Origin: Mesonia maritima
Lineage (GTDB): Bacteria; Bacteroidota; Bacteroidia; Flavobacteriales; Flavobacteriaceae
Direction: 5' to 3'
Length of the DNA: 64,000 nucleotides
Assembly (NCBI RefSeq): GCF_042433895.1
Contig: NZ_JBHLUA010000012.1
Location: 496,001-560,000, forward strand
Below are positions 44,071 to 52,369 of the stretch, in pieces (the first letter of the stretch is position 1; each line of letters starts with the position of its first letter). The notes under the pieces were generated by a model. It was not told the origin of the DNA and made no database searches. It saw nothing but the letters and a program-made list of their open reading frames with translations. Both the position numbers and the translations under genes were made by a program.

Positions 44071-45057
44071 TTAATCTTTTTTGTGAATTAAATATTCAGC
44101 AATTTGGATGGCATTTGTAGCAGCGCCTTTTCGTAAATTATCAGCTACAATCCACATATTTAAAGCACGCGGATGAGAATGATCTTTTCGTATTCTACCT
44201 ACAAAAACATCATTTTTTCCTTCCGCATAAATTGGCATTGGGTAAACATTTACCGTGGGATTATCTTGTAAGGTAATTCCAGAGAAATCTTTTAAAATTT
44301 GTTTTATTTCATTAATTTCAAAATCCTTTTCAAACTCAATATTTACCGATTCGCTATGACCGCCAACTACCGGAATTCTTACCGCTGTTGCCGAAACCAA
44401 TACAGAATCGTCATTTAAAATCTTTTTAGTTTCATGCGTGAGTTTCATTTCTTCTTTCGTGTAATCGTTCTCTAAAAAAACATCGCAATGTGGAAGCGCA
44501 TTTTTATGAATAGGATATGGATAAGCCATTTCAGCTTGTTCATTATTATATTCACTTTCCAATTGGCGAACTGCTTTTACACCGGTTCCCGTAATCGATT
44601 GATACGTGGAAACAATTACCCGTTTTATTTTGAATTTATCGTGAAGCGGTTTTAAAGCCATTACTAATTGAATGGTAGAACAATTTGGATTGGCTATAAT
44701 TTTATCGTCTTTAGTTAAACTAGCAGCGTTAATTTCCGGAACAATTAATTTTTTTGTTTTATCCATTCGCCAAGCGGAAGAATTGTCGATTACCGTAGTA
44801 CCGACTTCGGCAAATTTTGGCGCCCATTCTAAAGAAGTTTCTCCTCCGGCAGAAAATAAAGCGATCTCAGGTTTTCGTTTTACTGCAGTTTCAAGACTTA
44901 CGACTTTATATTTTTTTCCGTTGAATTCAATTTCTTTTCCTACAGATTTTTCTGAAGCTACAGGAATTAATTCAGTTAAAGGGAAATTTCTTTCTGCTAA
45001 TACATTTAGCATTACTTGGCCAACCATTCCGGTGGCTCCAACAACAGCTACTTTCAT
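44071..45057 (-). CDS. asd: Aspartate-semialdehyde dehydrogenase
   Basis: It reduces aspartyl phosphate to aspartate semialdehyde for lysine, threonine, methionine and cell-wall synthesis. The 328-aa enzyme has the NADP site VGATGMVGQVML, the catalytic Cys in IANPNCSTIQL, STYQSITGTGVKA, and the active-site His in VVGGHSESVNIEF. Length and motifs are standard. A TATCTTTG box lies upstream at 45115-45122. Confidence 0.96.
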   Translation of the reverse strand: MKVAVVGATGMVGQVMLNVLAERNFPLTELIPVASEKSVGKEIEFNGKKYKVVSLETAVKRKPEIALFSAGGETSLEWAPKFAEVGTTVIDNSSAWRMDKTKKLIVPEINAASLTKDDKIIANPNCSTIQLVMALKPLHDKFKIKRVIVSTYQSITGTGVKAVRQLESEYNNEQAEMAYPYPIHKNALPHCDVFLENDYTKEEMKLTHETKKILNDDSVLVSATAVRIPVVGGHSESVNIEFEKDFEINEIKQILKDFSGITLQDNPTVNVYPMPIYAEGKNDVFVGRIRKDHSHPRALNMWIVADNLRKGAATNAIQIAEYLIHKKD

Positions 45058-45114
45058 TGTTACTGAGATCTAAAAATTAATTATTATTTAAAAAAACTTA
45101 TTAAGGTTAAATCA

Positions 45115-45122
45115 CAAAGATA
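45115..45122 (-). promoter_or_regulatory. Putative -7 box of asd
   Basis: The minus strand reads TATCTTTG, 58 nt before the asd ATG. Confidence 0.45.
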
Positions 45123-45163
45123 GAAGAGATATTTAATCTAGGGTTTGATTTTTAATTGATAAA

Positions 45164-45197
45164 CAAAAAAATACTCCGCCTTTTAAGCGGAGTTTTG
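45164..45197 (-). terminator. Terminator of alr-mscL
   Basis: Stem ACTCCGC / GCGGAGT with a T-run on the minus strand, after the mscL stop. Confidence 0.85.
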
Positions 45198-45235
45198 TGA
45201 TTAAAATTGAATAGTGTAGCGGTTACTACAAATCT

Positions 45236-45664
45236 TTATGAGTTTTGACGTTTTAATTCGTCTCTAATTTCAGTAAGTAATTCTTCTTGTGTTGGTCCTT
45301 TTGGCGCTGCAACCGGTTTTGGATCTTCTTTTTTCTTGGTTTTTTCGTAAGCTCTTAAAAACAAAAATATAAATAAACCAATAATAATGAAATTTATAAT
45401 CGCTTGAATTAAATTTCCGTAGGTAAGTACTGCCGCTTTCGCTTCCCGTGCAACTTCAAGCGAAGCGTAATGTTCGCCGTCTAAAGAAATAAATTTTTTG
45501 GTAAAATCGGTTCCGCCAGTGAGGACGCCAATAATTGGTGTTATTACATCTTTTACAAGCGAATCGATAATGGTTTTGAATGCTGCGCCAATAACTACCG
45601 CTGTAGCCAGCGCGACAATATCACCTTTCATAAGAAAGGTTTTAAAATCTTTAAAAAATGCCAT
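45236..45664 (-). CDS. mscL: Large-conductance mechanosensitive channel
   Basis: A 142-aa inner-membrane osmotic release valve. The N-terminal helix and first membrane segment are visible (DIVALATAVVIGAAFKTIIDSLVKDVITPIIG) with the glycine-rich gate. A periplasmic loop of about 40 residues follows, then the second segment (LIQAIINFIIIGLFIFLFLRAYE) and a charged C-terminal bundle. Length fits the family. Confidence 0.95.
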   Translation of the reverse strand: MAFFKDFKTFLMKGDIVALATAVVIGAAFKTIIDSLVKDVITPIIGVLTGGTDFTKKFISLDGEHYASLEVAREAKAAVLTYGNLIQAIINFIIIGLFIFLFLRAYEKTKKKEDPKPVAAPKGPTQEELLTEIRDELKRQNS

Positions 45665-45710
45665 ATTAATGGGTTTTAAATAAATTAACCCGATAAATAT
45701 AGCTTAAAAA

Positions 45711-46817
45711 TTAATATATGAATTTTCTTTTTACGCGTTGTGAGATAGAAGTAATTAACTCATAAGAAATAGTACCCGCGTTATTGGCAAAATTTTCCGC
45801 GCTTTTTTCTTTTCCGAAGAGAATAACCTCGTCGCCCTCTTTGCAATCTATTCCAGTAATATCGATCATTAACATATCCATACAAACATTGCCAATTATT
45901 GGAGCGAGTTTTCCGTTTACTTCAACATTTGTTTTTTGCATGCCGTAAATTCTATTAATTCCATCGGCGTGACCAAGGGGAAGCGTCGCCGTTTTTGTGT
46001 CTTTTTCAGCTTTAAATTTTCGGTTGTAACCAACTGTTTCTCCTTTTTTTAAATGATGAATTTGCGAAACGATAGTTTTTAAAGAAGCTACGGGAATTAA
46101 TTTTTTGTCTTCTTCAGCAGAATTTCCAAAACCATATAATCCAATTCCGGTTCTCACCATCTCAAAATGTGCTTCGGGATAATTTATGATTCCTGAAGTA
46201 TTGCATAAATGCCGAATAGGTTTATAGTTTAATGCTTCGATAATTTCTTCGCTTACTTTTTTATAGGTTTCAATTTGGTAGTGCGTAAAATCTTTTTCAT
46301 TTGGATCTTCACTTGCGGCGAGATGCGAAAAAATTCCTTCAACTTTTACACTAGAAGTATTCTTTAATTGCTGAAGAATATAATTTACCTCATCAGGATC
46401 GAAACCTAATCGATTTAAACCGGTATTCAGTTTTAAATGAATAGGATAATGGTTTTGTTTATGCGCTTCCGCGGAAGCGATAAAATGCTCAAGTACAAAT
46501 TTGCTGTAAATACTTGGCGTTAAACAATGCTGAATAATTTCATCGAAATTGGTAGATTGCGGATGAAGTACTAAAATAGGTTTTCGAATTCCGCCTTTTC
46601 GCAAGGTAATTCCTTCTTGGGTATACGCGACGGCAAAAAAATCGATTTCTAATTCTTCCAATTTTTTAGCGATTTCTACCGAATCACTTCCATAGGCAAA
46701 TGCTTTAACCACACCAAGTTTTTTAGTTGCTGAAGAAAGTTTTGAACTTAAATAATTGTAGTTATGCGCAAGCGCTTTTAGATCTATTTCTAGTGTAGTT
46801 TCGTGAATTTGTGCCAT
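45711..46817 (-). CDS. alr: Alanine racemase
   Basis: A PLP enzyme making D-alanine for peptidoglycan. The 368-aa protein shows the PLP lysine in LGVVKAFAYGSDS (usually VVKANAYG), the catalytic tyrosine in ETVGYNRKF, and the phosphate-binding RTGIGLYG. The third position of KANAYG is Phe here, but Lys, Ala, Tyr and Gly are kept. It follows tdk by 3 nt and precedes mscL. Confidence 0.95.
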   Translation of the reverse strand: MAQIHETTLEIDLKALAHNYNYLSSKLSSATKKLGVVKAFAYGSDSVEIAKKLEELEIDFFAVAYTQEGITLRKGGIRKPILVLHPQSTNFDEIIQHCLTPSIYSKFVLEHFIASAEAHKQNHYPIHLKLNTGLNRLGFDPDEVNYILQQLKNTSSVKVEGIFSHLAASEDPNEKDFTHYQIETYKKVSEEIIEALNYKPIRHLCNTSGIINYPEAHFEMVRTGIGLYGFGNSAEEDKKLIPVASLKTIVSQIHHLKKGETVGYNRKFKAEKDTKTATLPLGHADGINRIYGMQKTNVEVNGKLAPIIGNVCMDMLMIDITGIDCKEGDEVILFGKEKSAENFANNAGTISYELITSISQRVKRKFIY

Positions 46818-46820
46818 ACA

Positions 46821-47456
46821 TTATTCTTTCTTCTTCGCAATTTCTTCAATTCCGTTAACTTCAATTTTTCGAACCTTTTCATTCAGCATCGCTTTGTAAT
46901 ACGCTGCACGACTTAAAGGTTCATATTCTTCGGTTTCGCCCAATAAAACCAAATCTTTATTCGCTGATTTTCTAAAACTATACTGTGCTAAATTTCCAGT
47001 TCGCGTACAAACCGCGTGAACTTTCGTAACATATTCTGCAGTTGCCATTAAGTTGGGCATCGGTCCAAACGGGTTTCCTTTAAAATCCATATCGAGACCG
47101 GCAACAATTACACGAACGCCTTTATTGGCCAAATCGTTGCAAACCGTTACTATTTCTTCATCAAAAAATTGCGCTTCGTCTACGCCAATAACGTCGCAAT
47201 CGTCTGCTAATAATCTAATATTAGCAGCGGCGGGAACAGGTGTCGAGCGAATTTCGTTAGCATCATGAGAAACCACCATTTCTTCATCGTAACGCTTATC
47301 GAGCGCAGGTTTAAAAATTTCCACTTTTTGCTTGGCAAATTGCGCGCGCTTTAGGCGGCGGATGAGTTCTTCGGTTTTGCCGGAAAACATACTTCCGCAA
47401 ATAACTTCAATCCAACCAAATTGCTCTTCGTGATTTACTGTATTTTCGAGAAACAT
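46821..47456 (-). CDS. tdk: Thymidine kinase
   Basis: It phosphorylates thymidine in the salvage pathway. The 211-aa type II kinase has the P-loop GSMFSGKTEEL, DVIGVDEAQFFDEE and AGLDMDFKGNPFG. The zinc cysteines seen in many homologues are partly lost (HAVCTRTGNLAQYSF), as in other Bacteroidota. It is 3 nt from alr, an operon pair. Confidence 0.94.
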   Translation of the reverse strand: MFLENTVNHEEQFGWIEVICGSMFSGKTEELIRRLKRAQFAKQKVEIFKPALDKRYDEEMVVSHDANEIRSTPVPAAANIRLLADDCDVIGVDEAQFFDEEIVTVCNDLANKGVRVIVAGLDMDFKGNPFGPMPNLMATAEYVTKVHAVCTRTGNLAQYSFRKSANKDLVLLGETEEYEPLSRAAYYKAMLNEKVRKIEVNGIEEIAKKKE

Positions 47457-47476
47457 TTTGTAATTTTCAGCACTAA

Positions 47477-47494
47477 AACAGGAATTTTCCTGTT
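47477..47494. promoter_or_regulatory. Palindrome between divergent tdk and the repeat protein gene
   Basis: AACAGGAATTTTCCTGTT has 8-bp arms around TT. It lies 21 nt before the tdk start and 64 nt before the opposing gene. It may be an operator; no factor is implied. Confidence 0.35.
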
Positions 47495-47557
47495 ACATTA
47501 AATGTGAGATAAATTTACTAAAAATACAACCGCCCCAAAAAAGTAAAGCATAAAGTT

Positions 47558-48589
47558 ATGAAGAAGTCGTTGGAAGGAGAATTATTAAGCATCGCGCACC
47601 GAATTTTACAGTTAAAAAATAAAGCCGATGTGCACGAATTAAAAGCCGTTACTGGTGTTTTATATGAAAAATTATCGGTTTTATCTTTTGCTGAAAAACA
47701 CTTTTCGGGTCCGCAACCAAGTATTGGTAAAAAACAAATCGAGGAAGCGTTGAGTGAAAATTCTACTGAAAAAACTTCGGAAGAAAAACCAGTCGCAAAA
47801 AAAGAGCGTCCAGACGGAACCGAACATAACACCGAACAACTTATTCAACCCAATACTGAATTAATTAAAAGTATTGTGGCAGAAATGCCGATGGAAATGA
47901 TTAAGGAAATTAAAGAAAAAAATCATCGTCCCGATGGTTTAGAACATAACGAAGAAGCGATTACAGAGCCAAACACCGAAAAAATTAAAGATATTGTGGC
48001 GCAAATGTTTCCAGAATCGCAGGAAGTTGATGAGGTTTTAGAGGAAATTCTTCCGCAGAAAAAAGAAAAAACAAAAGATGAATTGCGAGATTTAGGTGTT
48101 CATTACGATGAATTGCCACAATTTGAGCCGGTTGCTAAAAAACCCAAACCTTCTCCTGAAGAAGATTCAGCTGAAAAAACTTCAACTGAAAAAGAGCAAG
48201 AAAAATTTTCAGAAGAAGAAAATAAATCAACTCAAAAGGAAGAGTCACCAAAACAAGAAGAATTATTTTATCCTGAAACACCGGAATTTGAACCTAAGAA
48301 TTCTTCAAAGAAAACCAATGATTTAGGCGAACATAAACGCTCGCTAAATGATCGCTTAAAAAAAGGAATTAACATAGGTTTAAACGACCGCTTAGCGTAT
48401 ATAAAACATTTATTTGATGGAAATGCGGCAGATTATAATCGCGTACTTTCACAATTAAATACCATTGAAAATTTCGCGGAAGCACAGCGATTTATTCAGC
48501 AACAAATAAAACCCGATTACAATAATTGGGAAGGAAAAGAGGAATATGAAAACCGATTTTTACAAGCTATCGAAAACCGATTTGACTAA
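47558..48589 (+). CDS. Charged unknown protein with duplicated motif, 343 aa
   Basis: I recognise no family with a known function. The N-terminal part is helical (MKKSLEGELLSIAHRILQLK). Two near copies of a motif follow at about residues 87-115 and 127-150 (RPDGTEHNTEQLIQPN and RPDGLEHNEEAITEPN, each followed by an IK-IVA-M helix). Then comes a long Lys/Glu-rich low-complexity region (about 165-250) and a conserved-looking C-terminal helical domain (SLNDRLKKGINIGLNDRLAYIKHLFDG). The gene overlaps the rsmI start by 1 nt, so it is coupled to it. No signal peptide is seen. Confidence 0.75.
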   Translation: MKKSLEGELLSIAHRILQLKNKADVHELKAVTGVLYEKLSVLSFAEKHFSGPQPSIGKKQIEEALSENSTEKTSEEKPVAKKERPDGTEHNTEQLIQPNTELIKSIVAEMPMEMIKEIKEKNHRPDGLEHNEEAITEPNTEKIKDIVAQMFPESQEVDEVLEEILPQKKEKTKDELRDLGVHYDELPQFEPVAKKPKPSPEEDSAEKTSTEKEQEKFSEEENKSTQKEESPKQEELFYPETPEFEPKNSSKKTNDLGEHKRSLNDRLKKGINIGLNDRLAYIKHLFDGNAADYNRVLSQLNTIENFAEAQRFIQQQIKPDYNNWEGKEEYENRFLQAIENRFD

Positions 48590-49260
48590 TGGGAAAATTG
48601 TTTATTGTCCCAACACCAATCGGTAATTTAGAGGATATGACTTTTAGAGCTGTAAACGTTTTAAAAGAAGTAGATTTTATTTTAGCTGAAGATACTAGAA
48701 CCAGTGGCAAATTGCTAAAACATTTTGAAATAACCACGCAAATGCACAGCCATCATATGCATAATGAGCATAAAACGGTTGATTTAATTATTAAGCGAAT
48801 TCAAAATGGAGAAACTGCAGCTTTAATTAGTGATGCAGGAACTCCTGCAATTTCTGATCCCGGTTTTTTACTCACTAGAGCTTGTGTAGAAAATAATATA
48901 GAAGTCGATTGTTTACCGGGCGCGACAGCTTTTGTTCCAGCGTTGGTAAATAGTGGTTTACCCAATGATAAATTTATATTTGAAGGGTTTTTACCCGTAA
49001 AAAAAGGACGCCAAACGCGCTTGGAATTTTTAGCTGAAGAAATGCGCACGATGATTTTTTATGAATCGCCGCATAAATTGCTGAAAACCTTAGGACATTT
49101 TTCTAAATATTTTGGAGAAGAGCGACAAATTTCTGTTTCGCGTGAAATTTCTAAAATGCATGAAGAAACGATTCGCGGAAGCCTAAAAGAAGTTGAAAAT
49201 CATTTTCAAAAAAAAGCCCCAAAGGGAGAACTAGTAATAATTGTAGATGGGAAAAAATAA
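48589..49260 (+). CDS. rsmI: 16S rRNA 2'-O-methyltransferase RsmI
   Basis: SAM-dependent methylation of the 2'-OH of C1402 in 16S rRNA. The 223-aa protein shows the family stretches FIVPTPIGNLEDMTFRA, LAEDTRTSGKLL, ISDAGTPAISDPG and LPGATAFVPALVNSGLP. Its start overlaps the previous stop by 1 nt (TAATG). Confidence 0.96.
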   Translation: MGKLFIVPTPIGNLEDMTFRAVNVLKEVDFILAEDTRTSGKLLKHFEITTQMHSHHMHNEHKTVDLIIKRIQNGETAALISDAGTPAISDPGFLLTRACVENNIEVDCLPGATAFVPALVNSGLPNDKFIFEGFLPVKKGRQTRLEFLAEEMRTMIFYESPHKLLKTLGHFSKYFGEERQISVSREISKMHEETIRGSLKEVENHFQKKAPKGELVIIVDGKK

Positions 49261-49296
49261 AAGTGACTCATTTTTTTCAATAAGTCACTTTTTTTG
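49260..49296 (+). terminator. Terminator of rsmI
   Basis: Stem AAGTGACT / AGTCACTT with a T-run, directly after the rsmI stop. Confidence 0.85.
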
Positions 49297-49314
49297 TGAT
49301 GATTTAAAAAAATA

Positions 49315-49710
49315 CTATTTCATTTCAGCAGCATCGATTACTGCTAAAGCTTCTTTTGCTTTAGATTGCTCTGCAAAATCTCTTGCTGTAAGTTTTTCTT
49401 TAGTAGATTTTATAGAAAGATCTGCGCCATTATCAATTAAAAGTTGAAGAATTTCGGCTCTGTTGTAACGTGCAGCATACATTGCTGGCGTTCTTCCTAA
49501 GGATTTCGCGTTTACGTCTTCTCCTAATTTTAAAAGTTGTTTTACCATTTCCACATCTCCTTTCATAACAGATTTGCAGAAAGAATTAAGGGCTACATCT
49601 TCAACTAAAGAAGAATTTGAAAGATCAGAATTTGCAACAACAGGGTTGCAATTTGCGTAAGTAGCAGCAAATAAAAACGAAAGCGCTACGGTTAAAAATG
49701 TTTTTTTCAT
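49315..49710 (-). CDS. Exported ankyrin-repeat protein
   Basis: A 131-aa secreted or periplasmic protein with a signal peptide (KTFLTVALSFLFAATYANC). Two ankyrin repeats are visible at about 47-110 (VKQLLKLGEDVNAKSLGRTPAMYAARYNRAE, ILQLLIDNGADLSIKS) plus a partial C-terminal one. Ankyrin repeats bind proteins; the partner is unknown. Confidence 0.88.
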   Translation of the reverse strand: MKKTFLTVALSFLFAATYANCNPVVANSDLSNSSLVEDVALNSFCKSVMKGDVEMVKQLLKLGEDVNAKSLGRTPAMYAARYNRAEILQLLIDNGADLSIKSTKEKLTARDFAEQSKAKEALAVIDAAEMK

Positions 49711-49901
49711 GATGAGTAGTTTTTTAATTAATTAGTAATGAATAGTTTACTTGTATATAATAGACTAATGTAAACTGAAAATGTTACACGATTTTCAAAT
49801 TAATTTTAAAATATCATCAATTATTTATGAAGTTAACGTTGAATAGTGAACCTGGAAAGGATAAAAAGCTTCTATATTTTTGTTGAATTACTTTAAATAA
49901 A

Positions 49902-50306
49902 TTAACTGAGTTGTTCTAAAAGTTCTTTAAACTTTAAGCGGGAATTTTCGGTATATTCACTTAAATCGACTTCTATTTTGTTATGAGAAGTAAGGGTAAT
50001 AATTATGTGTTCTTCTTTTGTGTTAATTTCTAAAAGTTCATCAATTTTTATGCGTTGTATAGGTTGATCGGCTAATCTGTATTTCACGAAAACAGCATCA
50101 TAAACCACAGAATGTTTTTTTATTTGCGAAGAAATTAAAACATATATTAATGCAATATTGGCAAGCGCGATTAAATAGAAATAATAGAAATCTTTTGTAG
50201 AATAATACGCTACAAAACCAATAATTATAAAAAGAATTCCCAATAAAAGAAAGAGAAGATGTTGTAAGGTGTTTTTGTGTTTAAATTTTAGTTCTTTCTT
50301 TTCCAT
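49902..50306 (-). CDS. Membrane protein with PH-like C-terminus, 134 aa
   Basis: Two membrane segments (LLFLLLGILFIIIGFVAYYS and FYLIALANIALIYVLIS) precede a soluble beta-rich domain of about 70 residues (IQRIKIDELLEINTKEEHIIITLTSHNKIEVDLSEY), a pattern like the bacterial PH domain of membrane proteins. Function unknown. It has no close operon partner. Confidence 0.7.
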   Translation of the reverse strand: MEKKELKFKHKNTLQHLLFLLLGILFIIIGFVAYYSTKDFYYFYLIALANIALIYVLISSQIKKHSVVYDAVFVKYRLADQPIQRIKIDELLEINTKEEHIIITLTSHNKIEVDLSEYTENSRLKFKELLEQLS

Positions 50307-50442
50307 AAAATAAGATTAAAAATGGAAAGGTATTTAACTAACTCTTGAAAATCAAGTGAAATTAATATTAGAAACTAAAATAAGAATGAAAAACAATAAT
50401 TCAGCAACGTTGAAATTTGTAATTTAGACATTAAATTATTTT

Positions 50443-52365
50443 ATGAATTTATCAATTAGCTTTGCAGATAAACTAGATCTTCCTTCGGAATTTAATTCGA
50501 CAGAATATATTTTAAACGAATCTCCGTTTATTCCTGATCAAAAGGAAGAAAATAATTATCATTCTCTATATCTGAGAGATATCTCCTCAATTAATTTTTT
50601 TATAGGAGCTAATAATTCTGGAAAAAGTAGATTCTTAAGAGGAATTTTTAAGATTGATAAAAGTAGAATTGAGGTTTTTAAAAATGATGATTCGTTAACC
50701 CTACAGTTCAAAAAAATTAAGGAAAGTTTAGAGTATATTAGTCAAAATCAAGATCGATATTTACAAAAACCTTTTCAAAAAATTAATGAACTTATTGTAT
50801 TAGTTGGTATAAATAAAAAGGTTGATATATTGAACTTCACTTCTCAAAAATTTGATTATTCTGAAATAAATAATCGACTTAATGTAATAGAACTTCAATT
50901 CAATTCTACTAAGAGATATTTTAAAGAGAAGACAAAAGTAGAAATGAAAAATTTAATTGATAGATTAAAGATATTTTTTACTGATGTATTTATTAATGAA
51001 AATCTTAAGCAAAATAATAAAATTTATATTCCTGTTCTAAGATATGCAAATTCAAACGATAGTTTAAGATCTGAAACATATCAGCAAATACTTAAAGAAA
51101 ATTATGAAATAGAAGATAATGTTTTTACAGGATTAAGTTTGTATTCAGATATTCGCCGATTGCAAGGTTCTATAAAAAGCAGTAGAAAGAAGAAAAAAGA
51201 GTTTGAAAGATTTTTATCACAAAATTTCTTTAATCAAAAATCTGTAGAAATTACTGCTTCTTCTGAAAACTCAAATGAAATTTATTTTGATATTGATGAT
51301 GAAGAAAGAAAGCTATTTAATTTGGGGGATGGTTTGCAATCTATTATTCTTCTAATGTTTCCTATTTATACGGCTAATGAAAATACTTGGATTTTTATAG
51401 ATGAACCTGAAAATCATTTACATCCCGGTTTTCAAAAGATTTTTCTAAGAACTTTACTTCAAGATGAGTACTTAAAAAGTAAGAATTTACAGTTTTTCAT
51501 CACTACACATTCTAATCATTTTTTAGACGACTCTATAAGAAATGATAGTATTTCAATTTTTCAATTTGAAAAAAATGAAGATCAAACGATTTCAATTGAC
51601 TATTTAAAGAAACCTTCTAAAAATACACTTGATATTTTAGGGGTGAGTAATGCAAGTGTTTTAATTTCAAATTCATCTATTTGGGTTGAAGGACCAACAG
51701 ATCGCTATTATCTTTCTTATTTCTTAGATAAGTATTCACAAAGTAAAAAGACCACTAAACTTCTCGAAGATATTGATTTTGCCTTTTTTGAATATGGCGG
51801 AAATTTAATTGCTCACTATTTATTTGACGAGAAATTTAAAGATGACGATGATGAAGTTGTTAGAAATGAAATAAACTCATTTGCGCTCTCTAATCATATT
51901 TATTTGTTAGCAGATAATGATAATGCAAGTGGTAGAACCAAAAAAGGAAAACGGCGAAAAGAGTTAGAAAAATTATCTAAAGAAAATGATCATTTTAAAT
52001 ATCAAAATACAGAAGTCGTTGAAATAGAAAATTTACTTCCATCAAAAGTAATATTAGATTTTGCTAAAGAACTTATTGGAGAAGGTGAAATTGAGAAAAT
52101 TAAACATATAAAAATCGAAAGGGACAATTATTTAGATATTAGATTAGGAGATTTCTATAAAGAACTATTTAAAAAATATTCTATTCAACAAAAGTATCAG
52201 AAAAAATTTAGGGCAGAATCAGGAACTCTAAAAGCGGAATACAAAATTAAATTATGCAACTTTATAATTAAAAATGACTATAGCTATAGTAGTTTAATTG
52301 AAGAAAATAAAATTTTAGATACAATTGTATCTGAATTATATTCTTTTGTAATTGCACAAAAATAA
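50443..52365 (+). CDS. OLD-like AAA ATPase with TOPRIM domain
   Basis: A 640-aa protein with an SMC/ABC-type ATPase head and a C-terminal nuclease-like domain. Walker A FIGANNSGKS at residues 54-62, Walker B WIFIDEPENHLHPG near 316-329, H-loop FITTHSNHF, then a TOPRIM part with Glu in WVEGPTDRYYL (414) and D-x-D in LLADNDNA (491-493). This is the architecture of OLD-family proteins, several of which act in phage defence. No UvrD-like partner (Gabija) or separate TOPRIM gene (PARIS) is adjacent. Its DNA looks more AT-rich than recJ next to it, consistent with acquisition. Confidence 0.82.
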   Translation: MNLSISFADKLDLPSEFNSTEYILNESPFIPDQKEENNYHSLYLRDISSINFFIGANNSGKSRFLRGIFKIDKSRIEVFKNDDSLTLQFKKIKESLEYISQNQDRYLQKPFQKINELIVLVGINKKVDILNFTSQKFDYSEINNRLNVIELQFNSTKRYFKEKTKVEMKNLIDRLKIFFTDVFINENLKQNNKIYIPVLRYANSNDSLRSETYQQILKENYEIEDNVFTGLSLYSDIRRLQGSIKSSRKKKKEFERFLSQNFFNQKSVEITASSENSNEIYFDIDDEERKLFNLGDGLQSIILLMFPIYTANENTWIFIDEPENHLHPGFQKIFLRTLLQDEYLKSKNLQFFITTHSNHFLDDSIRNDSISIFQFEKNEDQTISIDYLKKPSKNTLDILGVSNASVLISNSSIWVEGPTDRYYLSYFLDKYSQSKKTTKLLEDIDFAFFEYGGNLIAHYLFDEKFKDDDDEVVRNEINSFALSNHIYLLADNDNASGRTKKGKRRKELEKLSKENDHFKYQNTEVVEIENLLPSKVILDFAKELIGEGEIEKIKHIKIERDNYLDIRLGDFYKELFKKYSIQQKYQKKFRAESGTLKAEYKIKLCNFIIKNDYSYSSLIEENKILDTIVSELYSFVIAQK

Positions 52366-52369
52366 AACC

